NCBI GenBank assembly: GCA_001600415.1
Contig: BCJX01000002.1
Coordinates: 2,296,477-2,360,476, forward strand
DNA length: 64,000 bases
Origin: Pascua guehoae
Taxonomy: Eukaryota > Basidiomycota > Tremellomycetes > Trichosporonales > Trichosporonaceae
Reading direction: 5' to 3'
Made by a program: the position numbers and the translations under genes. Of this stretch, positions 47,042 through 58,000 are shown piece by piece. The stretch's first letter is position 1. Each line of letters begins with the position of its first letter. The notes under the pieces are model-generated. The model saw only the letters and a list, made by a program, of their open reading frames with translations, did no database searches and was not told where the DNA came from.

Positions 47042-47045
<4 letters not shown>

Positions 47046-47096
<51 letters not shown>

Positions 47097-47151
47097 CCGC
47101 CCGGGGGGGCCTCCCCCCCCCCCGCGGGCCGCGGGGTGTTTCATCCCGATG

Positions 47152-47199
<48 letters not shown>
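47046..47199. other. Probable assembly artefact: 49 A, GC-only linker, 46 G
   Basis: A pure A run (47046-47094), a linker made almost only of G and C with an ATCCCGATG island, then a pure G run (47154-47199). It falls exactly where the permease gene should continue. Nothing like it exists elsewhere in the window. It looks like a misjoin or low-quality read ends closed into contig sequence. Confidence 0.75.
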
Positions 47200-47200
<1 letters not shown>

Positions 47201-48020
47201 GTCGCTCCGTAGATCTCGCTGGATAAGGAACAAGCCTGCGGAACAATGGTGCGGTAACTATGGTACAGTGCATGTCACAGCTGTAGTCGAGCCTTGAACT
47301 TTGGTGAACTTTGGGTGGGTTTTTGGACGTCCCGCACCCATTAGCCCGCTGGCCGCTGGGCTGCCCATGTGAATCGCGTACCGTTGGCAGTCTGACAGTT
47401 TTATTGGTCTGAGCGGTGCAATTGGGCGGCTATGGACGAACGGTGCGCAAGACACATGCTCGCCACACGGGCCAGTGCGCCAGTGGCCCCCCATGTGCCC
47501 ATGTATTCGCGCCGAAAACAAGGCGCTGGGTGGCGCTATCTGGGTGAGGCCCCGCCGGCTGAGGCCCCGCCGGCTAGTCCCTGTGAGCGATGCGAGCCCA
47601 TGCAGCCCATGTGCCAAATCCGAGATCCAGACCTGGGGTGTGTCCCCTGGGCATGCCATGTCGACCGGCCCTCCGGAAGCCGGCGGGTCATCTGCCTGCC
47701 CCGAAATTTCACCGGCGCGTCCTGTTTGGAATGGCTACCGTTAAGGGTCTTTTGGTTTCTGCACGCCGACTGAACCAACCGCACACGGAACGCAGCATCA
47801 TGCGGAGATGCTAGGGTAGCTGCTAGCGGGGGACCCACAAGGTGGCGGTTCTTTTGTTGCTCTGTCTCCTCTCGGCACACTACTTAACCACTTGGGCTAC
47901 GGCGCGACTTTGAACTCATCCCCCAGCACAACACCTCTCCTTTCTACTGCCCCGCCCGGCACTTGACACTCTCCCTCACTCGCTAATCGCCTCCCACCCC
48001 CGCGACATTCCCTCAACATC
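47200..48020. promoter_or_regulatory. Upstream region of second MFS permease
   Basis: No gene seen. A perfect 15-bp tandem duplication GAGGCCCCGCCGGCT lies at about 47549-47578. CCGGAAGCCGG is at about 47672. The last 100 bases are C/T-rich leader. The part after the poly-G run shows no similarity to the missing end of the first permease. Confidence 0.45.
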
Positions 48021-50025
48021 ATGGCGGAGCACGCTGTCAACCCAGGCGTGGTTGTCGATGAGCTCACCCGCGTCCTCGCGGGCACCGACACCCGATGGTA
48101 CCGCGGGCACCTGCTCAAGCTCAGCTTGATCTGTTTCCTGTTGATCATGACGTCGATGAACAACGGATACGATGGCAGTATGATGAACGGTCTTCAGTGA
48201 GTTGCTCAACAACGAGTGCGCGCTGACGGGTAGGTCACTCGACACGTGGAAACTGTTTTTCAACTCGCCCACGGGCAGCACGCTGGCCTTGTTCAATGTC
48301 ATCCAGTCGGTTGGCGGCATTGTCGGCTTGCCCTTTGCGCCCTACTTTAACGACCGTTTCGGCCGTCGCTGGACAATGTTCATCGGTGCTGCGAGTAAGT
48401 CTGAAGGCACGAGTGGCGATCCCCCTGTTGCGTCAACCACCACCAGTGCCTTGCAAGTGCCTCGCAATCGAAGCTGACCTGTGCCTCAGTCCAGATCATT
48501 GGTGTCGCCGTCCAGAGTGCTGCCATGAACATGGGCATGTTCATTGGCTGCCGATTTGTCATTGGGTTCGGTCTTGCATTCGTGAGTCACTCTACACCTC
48601 GCGTGAACCACCAACGCGTACTGATGCACTTGACAGTCGTGCCTGGCTGCACCGACCCTCCTCACCGAGCTCGCGTTCCCAACGCACCGTGGCCCAATTA
48701 CCTCGATGTACAACTCGACTTGGTACCTTGGCTCGATTGTGGCTGCGTGGACGACCTACGGCACCTTCCGCATCAACAACACTTGGGGATGGCGCATCCC
48801 GTCCATCCTCCAAGGCCTCCCGTCTGGCATCCAGCTCTTCCTCATCTTTTTGATTCCCGAGTCGCCCCGATGGCTCGTGGACCACGGAAAGGACCAGCAG
48901 GCCATCGATGTCATTGCAAAGTACCACTGCGGCGGGGACAGCAGCCACCCGCTCGTGGCATTCGAGTACAATGACATTCAGGAGGCACTCCGCTTGGAAA
49001 AGGAGGCCGCAAAGGGCACTACCTACTTGTCCCTCTTCAAGGGCCGCGGCAACCTCCGCCGCATGCGCGTCATCATTGCCATTGCCTTCTTCTCCCAGTG
49101 GTCTGGCAACGGTATCGTCTCGTATTACCTCAACAAGGCTCTGAATGGTATCGGCTACCGCTCCCAGTCCAAGCAGACCCTCATCAACGGCATTCTCCAG
49201 GTCTGGAACCTCGGCACTGCCTACTTTGGTGCCCTCATGGTCGACAAGGCCGGACGTAGGGCGCTCTGGCTCATCTCTGTCGGCGGCATGACCCTCGTCT
49301 ACATGTGGTGGACTATCGCCAACGCCGTGTACGCAAAATCCGCCTCCAACATGGACGACGCTGGCGACATTATTGACCCCACCAAGCCCAAGTGAGCCTG
49401 ATTGTGTTGTGTCTCTGTTCCCAACAATTGCTGACTCGCAGCAACCCGAACAAGGCTGCCGGTAACGCCGTCCTTGGCGCCATCTTCATCTACTACGGTT
49501 TCTACAACCTCGCCATGTCCCCTCTTCTCGTCTCATACACTGTTGAAATGTACGTAACCTACACCCACAACTCGGTCAAAGTACCTTTGCTGACACTCAC
49601 AGCCTTCCCTTCCGCATCCGCTCAAAGGGCCTCATGGTCATGCAGATGTGCGTCAACCTCTCGCTCATTTTCAACCAATATGTCAACCCCGTTGCCATGG
49701 ATGCCATCGGATGGAAGCGTGAGTCCTCGTCCCATTTTCCCACTTGCACCCTTGCTAACTCTTTCCAGTGTACATTGTCTACACGTGCTGGCTGGCGTTC
49801 GAATTCGTCTACCTCTGGTTCACCATCATCGAGACAAAGGGCAAGGACGGCCCTCTGTCCCTCGAGGAGATTGCGGCCCTCTTCGACGGAGAAGAGGCGG
49901 TCAAAACACTCGAGGAGCGCCGCGACTCTGCCGCTGTCAATGGTCTCGCCGCACGCAAGGACGACGAGGAATGGGTCGACCACAAGGGCGACGATGTCGT
50001 TCGCACTGCTACAGCCACCCAGTGA
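48021..50025 (+). CDS. MFS sugar transporter, lactose/hexose permease type, 7 exons, 554 aa
   Basis: Proton-sugar symporter class by motif, in the plasma membrane. Exons 48021-48196, 48234-48394, 48490-48581, 48637-49391, 49442-49549, 49603-49718, 49769-50025. Motifs: NNGYDGSMMNGLQ in helix 1, NDRFGRRW in loop 2-3, GCRFVIGFG, TELAFPTHRGPI, PESPRWLVDHGK before the large loop, FFSQWSGNGIVSYYL in helix 7, VDKAGRRALWL, and LPFRIRSKGL in helix 10, ending in an ETKGKDGPLSLEE-type tail. All twelve helices are accounted for. The C-terminus is charged and Lys/Asp-rich. Fungal lactose and related permeases share these features; the true substrate is unknown. Its position next to the oxidoreductase cluster suggests, but does not prove, a shared role. 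Confidence 0.92.
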
Positions 50026-50465
50026 TCGTGATGTGTGGGTTGGTTCAATCAAAAGGTGGAATATTTACAAGTTTATATGTACGGTTGTTAGTATGAGTCA
50101 TGAATCTACTTGACTCTGGTCTTGACAAGGCATGTTCCGTTCGGCGGCCAGCGGGGTCCCAGTCGGCATCTGAGCTCGCGTTGCTTCTTGCGCCTTGGGT
50201 CGACATTGAGAGCTGTCGAAGCGTTCACCAGGCTCGCCGGCAACCAGCCTATCCTCCTGGGTGCTGACCACCGTGGGGGTCGGGCTTATTTTGTCAGTCC
50301 AAAGAGCTCACCCCAGCACCCGTATCTGAAGCCGTCAAGTGTTCCTGCCTGAAAGTCCGGTCCGGTCGGGTCGGAGTGGTGTTCCGACGCCACCTACGTA
50401 CAAGGATGTGCAAGGGATTGGCCTGAACACCTCAAAACCACACTTGCAACTTTACAAACACCAGA
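50026..50465. other. Intergenic region before tRNA-Arg
   Basis: 440 bp with the permease 3' UTR. A run of CGG/CCG half-sites (GTCCGGTCCGGTCGG) lies at about 50357-50372. No gene seen. Confidence 0.5.
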
Positions 50466-50551
50466 GCTGCATTGGTGTAGTGGTAGCATGGTGCTTTCCG
50501 GTTTTCAACCGTGTCCGGCATTGGTCACAGGTTCAAGTCCTGTATGTGGCT
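50466..50551 (+). tRNA. tRNA-Arg(CCG) with a 14-nt intron
   Basis: Acceptor arms GCTGCAT (50466-50472) and ATGTGGC (50544-50550) pair with two G.U wobbles. D arm GTGT..GCAT; anticodon stem GTGCT/GGCAT; T arm ACAGG-TTCAAGT-CCTGT is perfect. The anticodon loop is 14 bases too long; removing bases after position 37 leaves loop TTCCGGC with anticodon CCG. The discriminator would be T, which is unusual, so the identity is a little less sure than the fold. TTTT follows at about 50555. Confidence 0.78.
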
Positions 50552-50774
50552 GTTCGTTTTGGGTTCTCCCATGCTTTTATGCGTCCACAGAGTCGAGGCT
50601 GAGAGGGAAGGTTTGGGCTGCATGAACCCAGTTGATGTGGCAAGTGGGTATTCGTGTTGACGCTGTGTGTCATACAACCGAGGACGCCTTCACTCACTCA
50701 CTCACTCACTCTCTCACTCATACTCTATCCTCTTCGCCACCCCACATCTATTCTCCAATTCTCCAAGCTGCACC

Positions 50775-53138
50775 ATGCAGCAGCCGGGAAAGTGGGTCCC
50801 CAGGCCATCAGGCGTTCTGAGGCTGACCCATCAGCAAGTTCAACACCAACCGCCCCAACCCCAATGCGTGCGTCCTCCACTCTCTTGTCCTGTTCCCCTT
50901 TGTCTCCAGTGTGCTCATCACCAGGTACATTACCTTTATTCGCGCACTAAAGAACCGGCCTCACAGCGACGTATGTCCTGCCCCCGACTGCTCCTCCACC
51001 TCACCTCTAATGTACAGACCGCCGAGCAGATTCTCGAAGGTGTCGGTGAGTACCCCTCACGCTCGCCAGTTGTGCTGACGACAGCGGCGCAGGTCAAGCC
51101 GATCATGGAGCAGCGGTTCATGCAAGTCGTCACGCTCGAGGAGGCAGCTTACAATGGTGTTGTACGTGCTCAGCTGCCTCCGATTGTCAGGACTGACCAT
51201 CAGTTTGCCGGACGCAACTGGAACCATGGCCAGGTGTGTCTTCCTCCCCCATTGATACCTTCCCTCCAAACACCTTCCCTCCAAATACCCTCCCTCCAAA
51301 CACTTTCCCTGGCAACATTCCTCCACACTGTCGCCTCTTACTCGCCTCTTCCCCCACACTATCGCCTCTTACTGATTCCAGTCCATCGAGCTCGTGCTTC
51401 GCCGTCCCAATGGCAACTTCTTCCCCGTCGCGTACATCATGTCGGTCATGTGCCATGAGGTGTGTGCTGTGTACGAGATTCGGCTAAGCTGACAGCAGAT
51501 GGCCCACATTACGGTAGGTCCTGTGCGGTGCCGGTTGACTAACTTGCCAGCACATGAACCACGGACGCGAGTTCCAGAAGGTATGCTCGGTGCTGACGCC
51601 TTGACCACCGAACTGACAGCAGCTTAACGCGGCCATCAAGGAGGATGTGAGGAAGCTCCAGGCCAAGGGCTACTTTGGCGATGGTGAGCTTAGTATTCAC
51701 CGACTTGCAGCTGACAACAGGTTTTTATTCTGATGGGCGTCGCCTAAACGACGGAGCACGTCTGGGCGGCGACGGCCTGCGTACGTCCCTCAACACGGCA
51801 AACGCTGACAATAGAATCGACCGAATTCCCGGAGTATATCTGTGGTGTCACTGCTGGGTGAGTTGCGGCAATCGACCTAACCTAACGCACACAGCGATGC
51901 GCGGAGATCTCGCAGGCGTGGCACTCGTGGCCCCGCGAGCAGTCGGGCCCCGGGCCTTGTGAAGGGGGTGGCCTCGCGCCGATCGGGACGTCAGACTGAG
52001 TACCGCCGCAAGGCTGGGCGTCGGGTCAATACCGACATGGGCGAGAGCAGTGGCCGCCTTGATGGTCGCAGGGGTAAGGTTGAAAGTCTGTCCCTTCGCA
52101 CCTAACCCGCGCAGAGATTACCAAGGATGACCGCGAGGCGCGCAAACGGTACATTGACAACACGGTCGAGGCCCTTGTGTCCACGGGCATGCAAGTCAAG
52201 AAGGCCAAGGCGCGCGCCGCGGAAATGTTCGCCGAGGAGAACCCCTGGTGGAAGGAGGGTAGCACGCGCGGCAAGAAGTGCGTTTACCTTGGCGCTCAGC
52301 TGCTAACGTCGCAGAGCTCGGTCTAAGACGTAAGCCCAAGGTAGCTACTGTGCTTACATGTAGGGCAGCAGAGCTGCGTGCCGCGGCTGCAGAGCACCGC
52401 CTCGGTCTGGACAAGGTCAAGGAGGAAGACAGCGATGACGACCTAGTCGAGCTCGAGTCGGAGGAAGACGAGCTCGAGCCCGAATTCAAGCCTGACATCG
52501 AAGAAGTGGACGAACTCGAAAGCGACAATGAAGACGTCGAGGACCCCCACCTTACCGTCGAGGACCGGCGGCGCGAGATGGAAGATGAAATGTCGGACAA
52601 TGAGCTCGACCAGCTTCGTGGCGGATGGGAAGAGTTCATCTCTCCCACCGCGACATCGTCCTCAAAGCGCAAGCTCGACTCGTCGTCATCGTCGCCTCCA
52701 AAGTCCAGACCCACTGCTCCGCTTTCGAAATCCAAGCCGACAGCGCGTGTCCGGAATGAGCCCACTGAGCGGCCTCTGAAGCGCGCCTCCACGGCTAGCT
52801 CACACACGCCCAACCCTTCCGCTGCCCGAGGCTCGGGCAGTTTCAGCCATGTAGATCTGGTTCGCGAGAGCCGTCTGCGTGCTCTCGGTATGGCATCGAC
52901 CACGAAATCATCAACTTCCCGCCCACTCGGAGGCGGCGGTGCTGGTCCCGGTCCGTCGACCGCGCGTGTGAAGACCGAGACCCACCTGTCGGGGTGGGCG
53001 TGTAAGCTGTGCACGTTTATCAACCACAATGACCAGGGCCGCTGCGGTATGTCCTAACTCGATCTGTTTGGTGCCATCCCACGCTGGGCGCTGACACTCA
53101 TAGAAATGTGCTATGCGCGGCCTGATGGATCGACATAG
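50775..53138 (+). CDS. WSS1: Wss1-type WLM-domain metalloprotease with C-terminal RanBP2 zinc finger, 17 exons, 530 aa
   Basis: Family proteins cut DNA-crosslinked proteins in repair. Exons 50775-50791, 50835-50867, 50925-50970, 51018-51045, 51085-51161, 51204-51233, 51382-51459, 51499-51513, 51551-51580, 51623-51683, 51721-51780, 51815-51857, 51895-52073, 52115-52277, 52315-52329, 52364-53046, 53104-53138. The WLM core reads KNRPHSDTAEQIL, FAGRNWNHGQ, SIELVLRRPNG, and the zinc site HEMAHITHMNHGREF (HExxHx5H), assembled from exons 7, 8 and 9. A basic linker, an Asp/Glu stretch with SUMO-interaction-like DDDLVELESEED, and a terminal finger WACKLCTFIN...CEMCYARP follow. Eleven or more introns are 34-43 nt. 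Family order is complete. The Tdp1/spartan-like alternatives lack this finger arrangement. Confidence 0.9.
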
Positions 53139-53943
53139 TTCCTGAGAGGCCGGAGCCGGTGGTATTTTTAGGTTGCCACGCGGCTCACGCGGCTCGTGTC
53201 CCACACGTTCCTTACGTTGCCTCGCAGGCTTTGCACGTCTTTTGCGCCTCACACGACCGGAACCCCATATACATGCCTGGCACGAAAAGCCCCGATGAGG
53301 GGTGATGTTTCTATAGGAGTAGTTTGATCACAGGGCGGACCGAGTGTGTATGAACCGCCTTGTACTTGTAGCATGCATCAGACAAGTGTGCAGCATGTAG
53401 TTGTAACGTGTGCAAAGGCGGGAAAGAGGATGACATGACACCACGGCATGGTGGAGGCTGTAGCGCGTGGAGTGTGCGGGGGAGGTGGTTTTGCGTGGTT
53501 GCACAGTGGGGACGCCATGATACTGGCCGGCCCTGGATGACACTGGCCTTGCTCGTGAGCGACAAGGCTGGCACGCTGCACGTTGGCTCCCTTGTCCCCC
53601 GGCAGCGTTGCTGTAGTGGTTTGATCCTGGGTGCTGTACAGTACAGGCAGGCGGCATCATCCCAGTGAATAGGTCGCGTCGTGCTTCCGAGTGAGCAGAG
53701 GCACAGCACGTCGCCATCGGCGGCCGCCAGCCTAGCCACCAGCAGTCAGCGGCGAGTAGCCAGCAGCCAGCAGCCAGCAGCCCAGAAATGGTGTTAAATG
53801 TATGCATGCCTGTGCATCGTCTCACCATTGTGCCTATCCCCTTTGCTCCCCTTGCACCCCCCCTGGGTGTATGCGTTTGGGTCCTGTGAACAGGAGTAGT
53901 GTTAGTTCAACGACCCCCCCGTGCCCCTGCACGCGCTGCTGCT

Positions 53944-54006
<63 letters not shown>

Positions 54007-55075
54007 CCCCCCCCCCCCCCCTCCCAAATGTCTGAGCCTTGCCTCCCTCCGCCTACTGTAGGTCGGTCCCTGCCGCTGGTTGCGCCGTTTGCCCGTGCCC
54101 TGCCCACGACGCGTGGCGTGGCGCACTAGAACCGCACTCTGATCCTGCCCACCCACCCCAGACCACCCAACAGCGCAACAGCTCCCCACCACAGCCACCA
54201 CAGCCTGCCATACCTGCTATGCATGCATGCATGCATGCATCCATCCATCCAAGGCTGTGGGGGCCAGGGCTCGTTGGTTGCTGGTTGCTGGCTGGCAGGG
54301 GGAAAGCCACCCCACCCACCAGCTGCCAGGCCACCAGTGCACCCACCCACTGACCATAATCTCATTGTCGAATCACCAGCGACCACCCCTGGCGGGTGCA
54401 ATCCACTACTCTCTGCTCGACTCTTGACTGACTGACTGCTGCGCATCCAGCACGCCAGCACCCCACCCACCCACCTCGCCTCACCTCGCCTCGCCTCGCT
54501 TGCCTTGCCTTGCCTTGCCTTGCCTTGCCCTGCCCTTGGCTTGGTATCAGTCAATCGCCGACACATCCATCCATCCATCAACCACAACCCACCCACCCAC
54601 CTCGACCACCACCAACCAACCCGCCAACCACAAACCACACCACACCACACTTTGCATCCACATCCTTTCCCTCCATCACTCTCCCTCCCCTCCCTACCTC
54701 TCTCTCTCCCTCTCATCCACACGGCCGACACACGCTCGGGACACGCTCGGAACCCCATTCGGGACACGCTCGGCCACGTCACACGCGCGCCGCGCCCGCT
54801 TTCGCGCCCCGCCCTCGCGCTATTCGCACCCGGTCCGCGCCGCCTTCTGTACCGCCTGCAGCCTGGCCGCCAGGTTGGCACCGCCCATCAACCTCTCTCT
54901 CTCTCTCCCTCTTTCTTTCCTCTTTTCTTTTCTTCAACTTGCTCTTCCCTCCTTGCCATTGCATTTGCCGTGCACGAGTCAAACTGTCTTGCCCCGCTAC
55001 TGTTACCGCACGCCCAACCCGCCCAGAGTCGCACCCTGGACGTGCGCTTGTGCTCCTTTAGACTAGCTGCCCACG
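53139..55075. other. Repeat-rich intergenic region and PKC1 leader
   Basis: About 1.9 kb with no gene recognised. It contains a CAGCAGCC-rich stretch (about 53750-53785), a giant poly-C run, GCAT repeats (54219-54240), CCATCCAT units, CCTCG and CTTGC pentamer runs (54475-54530), and C/T-rich sequence up to PKC1. Sequence quality across the poly-C is doubtful. Confidence 0.55.
53946..54021 (+). repeat. Poly-C tract, about 75 bases
   Basis: Sixty C, one G (54006) and about fifteen more C. The longest homopolymer in the window; real length uncertain. Confidence 0.8.
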
Positions 55076-58000
55076 ATGGTAAGTCTCGTCTCGTCTCGTC
55101 TCGTCTCGTTTCTTTGCGGTCCTTTGCGCGTCGGCGCGTGCAAAGACGCTCGAGCATACACAGTGGATTGGTAGCCCCCACGCGGGTATAGGCGGTAGTG
55201 CCTGTTCCGGTCCCCAACCTCTACCCTCGTCGACGACCACAGCGAAAGGGGGATGGGGCACGCGCAAGCGAGGCGGTGCTATCCCCGAGCTCGTGGTCGA
55301 GGGGCAGGGCTCCGAGCGGGGGAGAATGTCTGGCCCAAAGCGAAGCGCGCGTGCGTCGGATGATGCTTCTCGTCCTCGTACGAGATCTTGCCTTTGAAAC
55401 CACTCGAGGCGTCGTTGTCATTAGCCTCGCAGTGAACACGAGCGCATCCTTCCCTACTCGTTCCACCCGCTCGCTTAGCTCGGTCCACAACACTACCTGC
55501 TCGCCACCCTTGTTGCTACTGCACTTGAGCCGGCACATCCTTGTTGTCCTCACCCCCGCCACTCGCTGGCACTTGCAGGACCCACAGTGCTCACGTTGCA
55601 GCCACCAAATGACCCCCGAATCCAAAAGCTCCTCACGACAATCCAGTCTGAGAGGAAAAACCTAGAAGGCGCAAAGGCCGTCATCCGAGCCGTCGAGGCG
55701 TCGAGTAAAAATGAGCTCGTAATCCAGCAAGCGCAAAACGAGATGCGCGCGGCGCAGGAGGCGATCCAGTTTCTCGAAGAAGAGCTGTCGCGCTTGCAGA
55801 TGTCGGCGAGCCAGAGCCCGTCGCCCCGCCCGCCGCCCCCGGACGATGGTCTGAGCTCAAACTATGGCTACAATGGCCCTGGGGGCCGCAACATGCCACC
55901 TGACCATGGCCAGGGGGGATATCGCACGGCGCCGCTCGACCTTTCCAAGGTTAACCGCGACCGCCCCCTGCCTCCCCCTCCCTCTCCGGGGCAGGACGGC
56001 CGGCCCGCTCCCGAGTCGAGGTCAGGACAGCCAAAGCCATCCCAGCTCGACCTCCTCCGCAAGGAGGCACCCCTCACGGGCGCAAAGATTACGCGCATGC
56101 TCAACCAGCTCCAGTTCCAGCTCAAGGTCGAGGAGCAGTACAAGCTCGGTATCGAAAAGATGGCCCAGGCGTACAAGGCCGACGGAGACCGCAGGCTTGG
56201 CGCAGAGACAGAGACAAAGCGCATCGAGTCGGACCGCAAGATTCAGCTCCTCAAGCAGGCAAAGCGGCGGTATGAGAGGCTTGCAGAGGCTGGCGTCGAA
56301 GCGGTCGACGACGAAGATGGTGAGTTTCACAGTTTGCAGAGCTCGGTTCGCGCGCCGGCCCCCCCACGCCCAGCCACCTGAGCACGCACAATGCAAAACG
56401 CGCACGTTTGGGCGCGTGGGTACCAGATGCCCGCACCCGTCCTGTCTGGTGGAAACCCCGCGTCCTCGGCTGTGCCTGGCGTATCCTGTCCCGACCACTC
56501 TGCAGCCCCTGACACTTGCACAGATCTCATGCCCGACACGAAGCGCAAGGAGGCGCTCCGCAAGCCCATCTCGGGCAAGCTTCAGATTTCGATCCGGTCG
56601 GCAAAGGACCTGAACCACCGCGCGGCGTCGCGTAGGCAAAAGGTTGAGACCTCTGTCGCTATCAAGATTGAGGGCAATGAGCGTGCCATTACGCACCCGG
56701 CCCGTGGCGACCGGTGGTTTGAAGACTTTGACATTCCCGTCGAAAAGGCCAACGAAGTCGAGCTCACCATCTATGACACGGTGGCGCCCGGCGACTCGAC
56801 GCCGATTGGTATGCTGTGGCTGCGCGTGTCCGACCTCCTCGAGGCATTGCGTAGGCAAAAGGTGGCGGGCGAGGGCGCAGGCAACTGGGTCACGGCCGAC
56901 AAGGCGGCGTCACTTGGCGGACGCCAAGGGGGTGCTGTGGCGCCTGCAGAGGCAACATTGCATCAGACTGGTGCGCCCCGCCCCCACGGCGGTGCAGCGG
57001 CGGACGGCAAGACGGAAGGAATCGACGGGTGGTTCTCAGTCGAACCCGCCGGTGCCATCCAGCTGCATCTCAACTTTGGTATGTACACGTTGACACCATG
57101 GGAGCCGCCGTTGCTGACACTGCAGTCAAGGACACTGTCGCTGGCGGCCGTCGTCCGTACGAGGCACTGGGCCGTCAGGGCGCCGTGCGCAAGCGCAAGG
57201 GCGATGTGCACGAGATGAACGGCCACAAGTTTGTCCAGCGCCAGTTCTTTCAGCCGATCATGTGCGCGCTCTGCCAAGAGTTCCTCCTCACGGGCGAAGG
57301 GTACCAGTGCGAAGACTGTCGGTATGCGTGTCACAAAAAGTGTTACCCCAAGGTGGTCACAAAGTGCATCTCCAAGTCGGCCGACACGGGCGAGGGCGAC
57401 GAGGAGAAGATCAACCACCGTATCCCGCACCGCTTTCAAAAGTTTGCCAATGTGTCGGCAAACTGGTGCTGCCACTGTGGTTACATGCTGCCATTTGGCC
57501 GCAAAAACGCTGTCAAGTGCGGCGAGTGCCTCCTCACATGTCACCAGACGTGCTCGCACCTCGTACCCGACTTCTGTGGCATGACCATGGAAATGGCAAA
57601 CACGCTCCTCAAGAACCTGCGCGACATCAAGACGACCCAGGGCACAAAGTCACGGCCCGTCACCATGTCGTACCCGCAGGAGAAGGAAAAGCCCGCCTTA
57701 CAGGTCACTCCGCCACCGCAACAACAGCAGCAGCAGCCGCCCGAGAATCTTGGGGCACAGGGCCTCTACCCACCTCAGGAGCAGCGTATCCCGTCTTCAC
57801 CCCCGAGAATCCCAGCCCCACAGGCATATCCCGACTTTTCGCAGCCGCGTCCCCAGCAGCCTCCGAGCCCAGGGCGCCCGCAGCAGCCGCCGTATCAGCA
57901 GCAGCAGCAACAGCCGCAGCCGCAGCCGCCACAGCAGCAGACCCGGCCACCGTCACACCACCGCATCCCAAGTTACGACGGCCGTCCCCAGGTCGAGGCC

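Noticed and set aside
47046..47199. Poly-A tail of a retrotransposed element
   Set aside because: No reverse transcriptase, target-site duplication or element body is present, and the adjoining poly-G run is better explained as an assembly fault.
53899..54129. Polyproline frame at the poly-C run
   Set aside because: Homopolymer translated as proline; no gene context.
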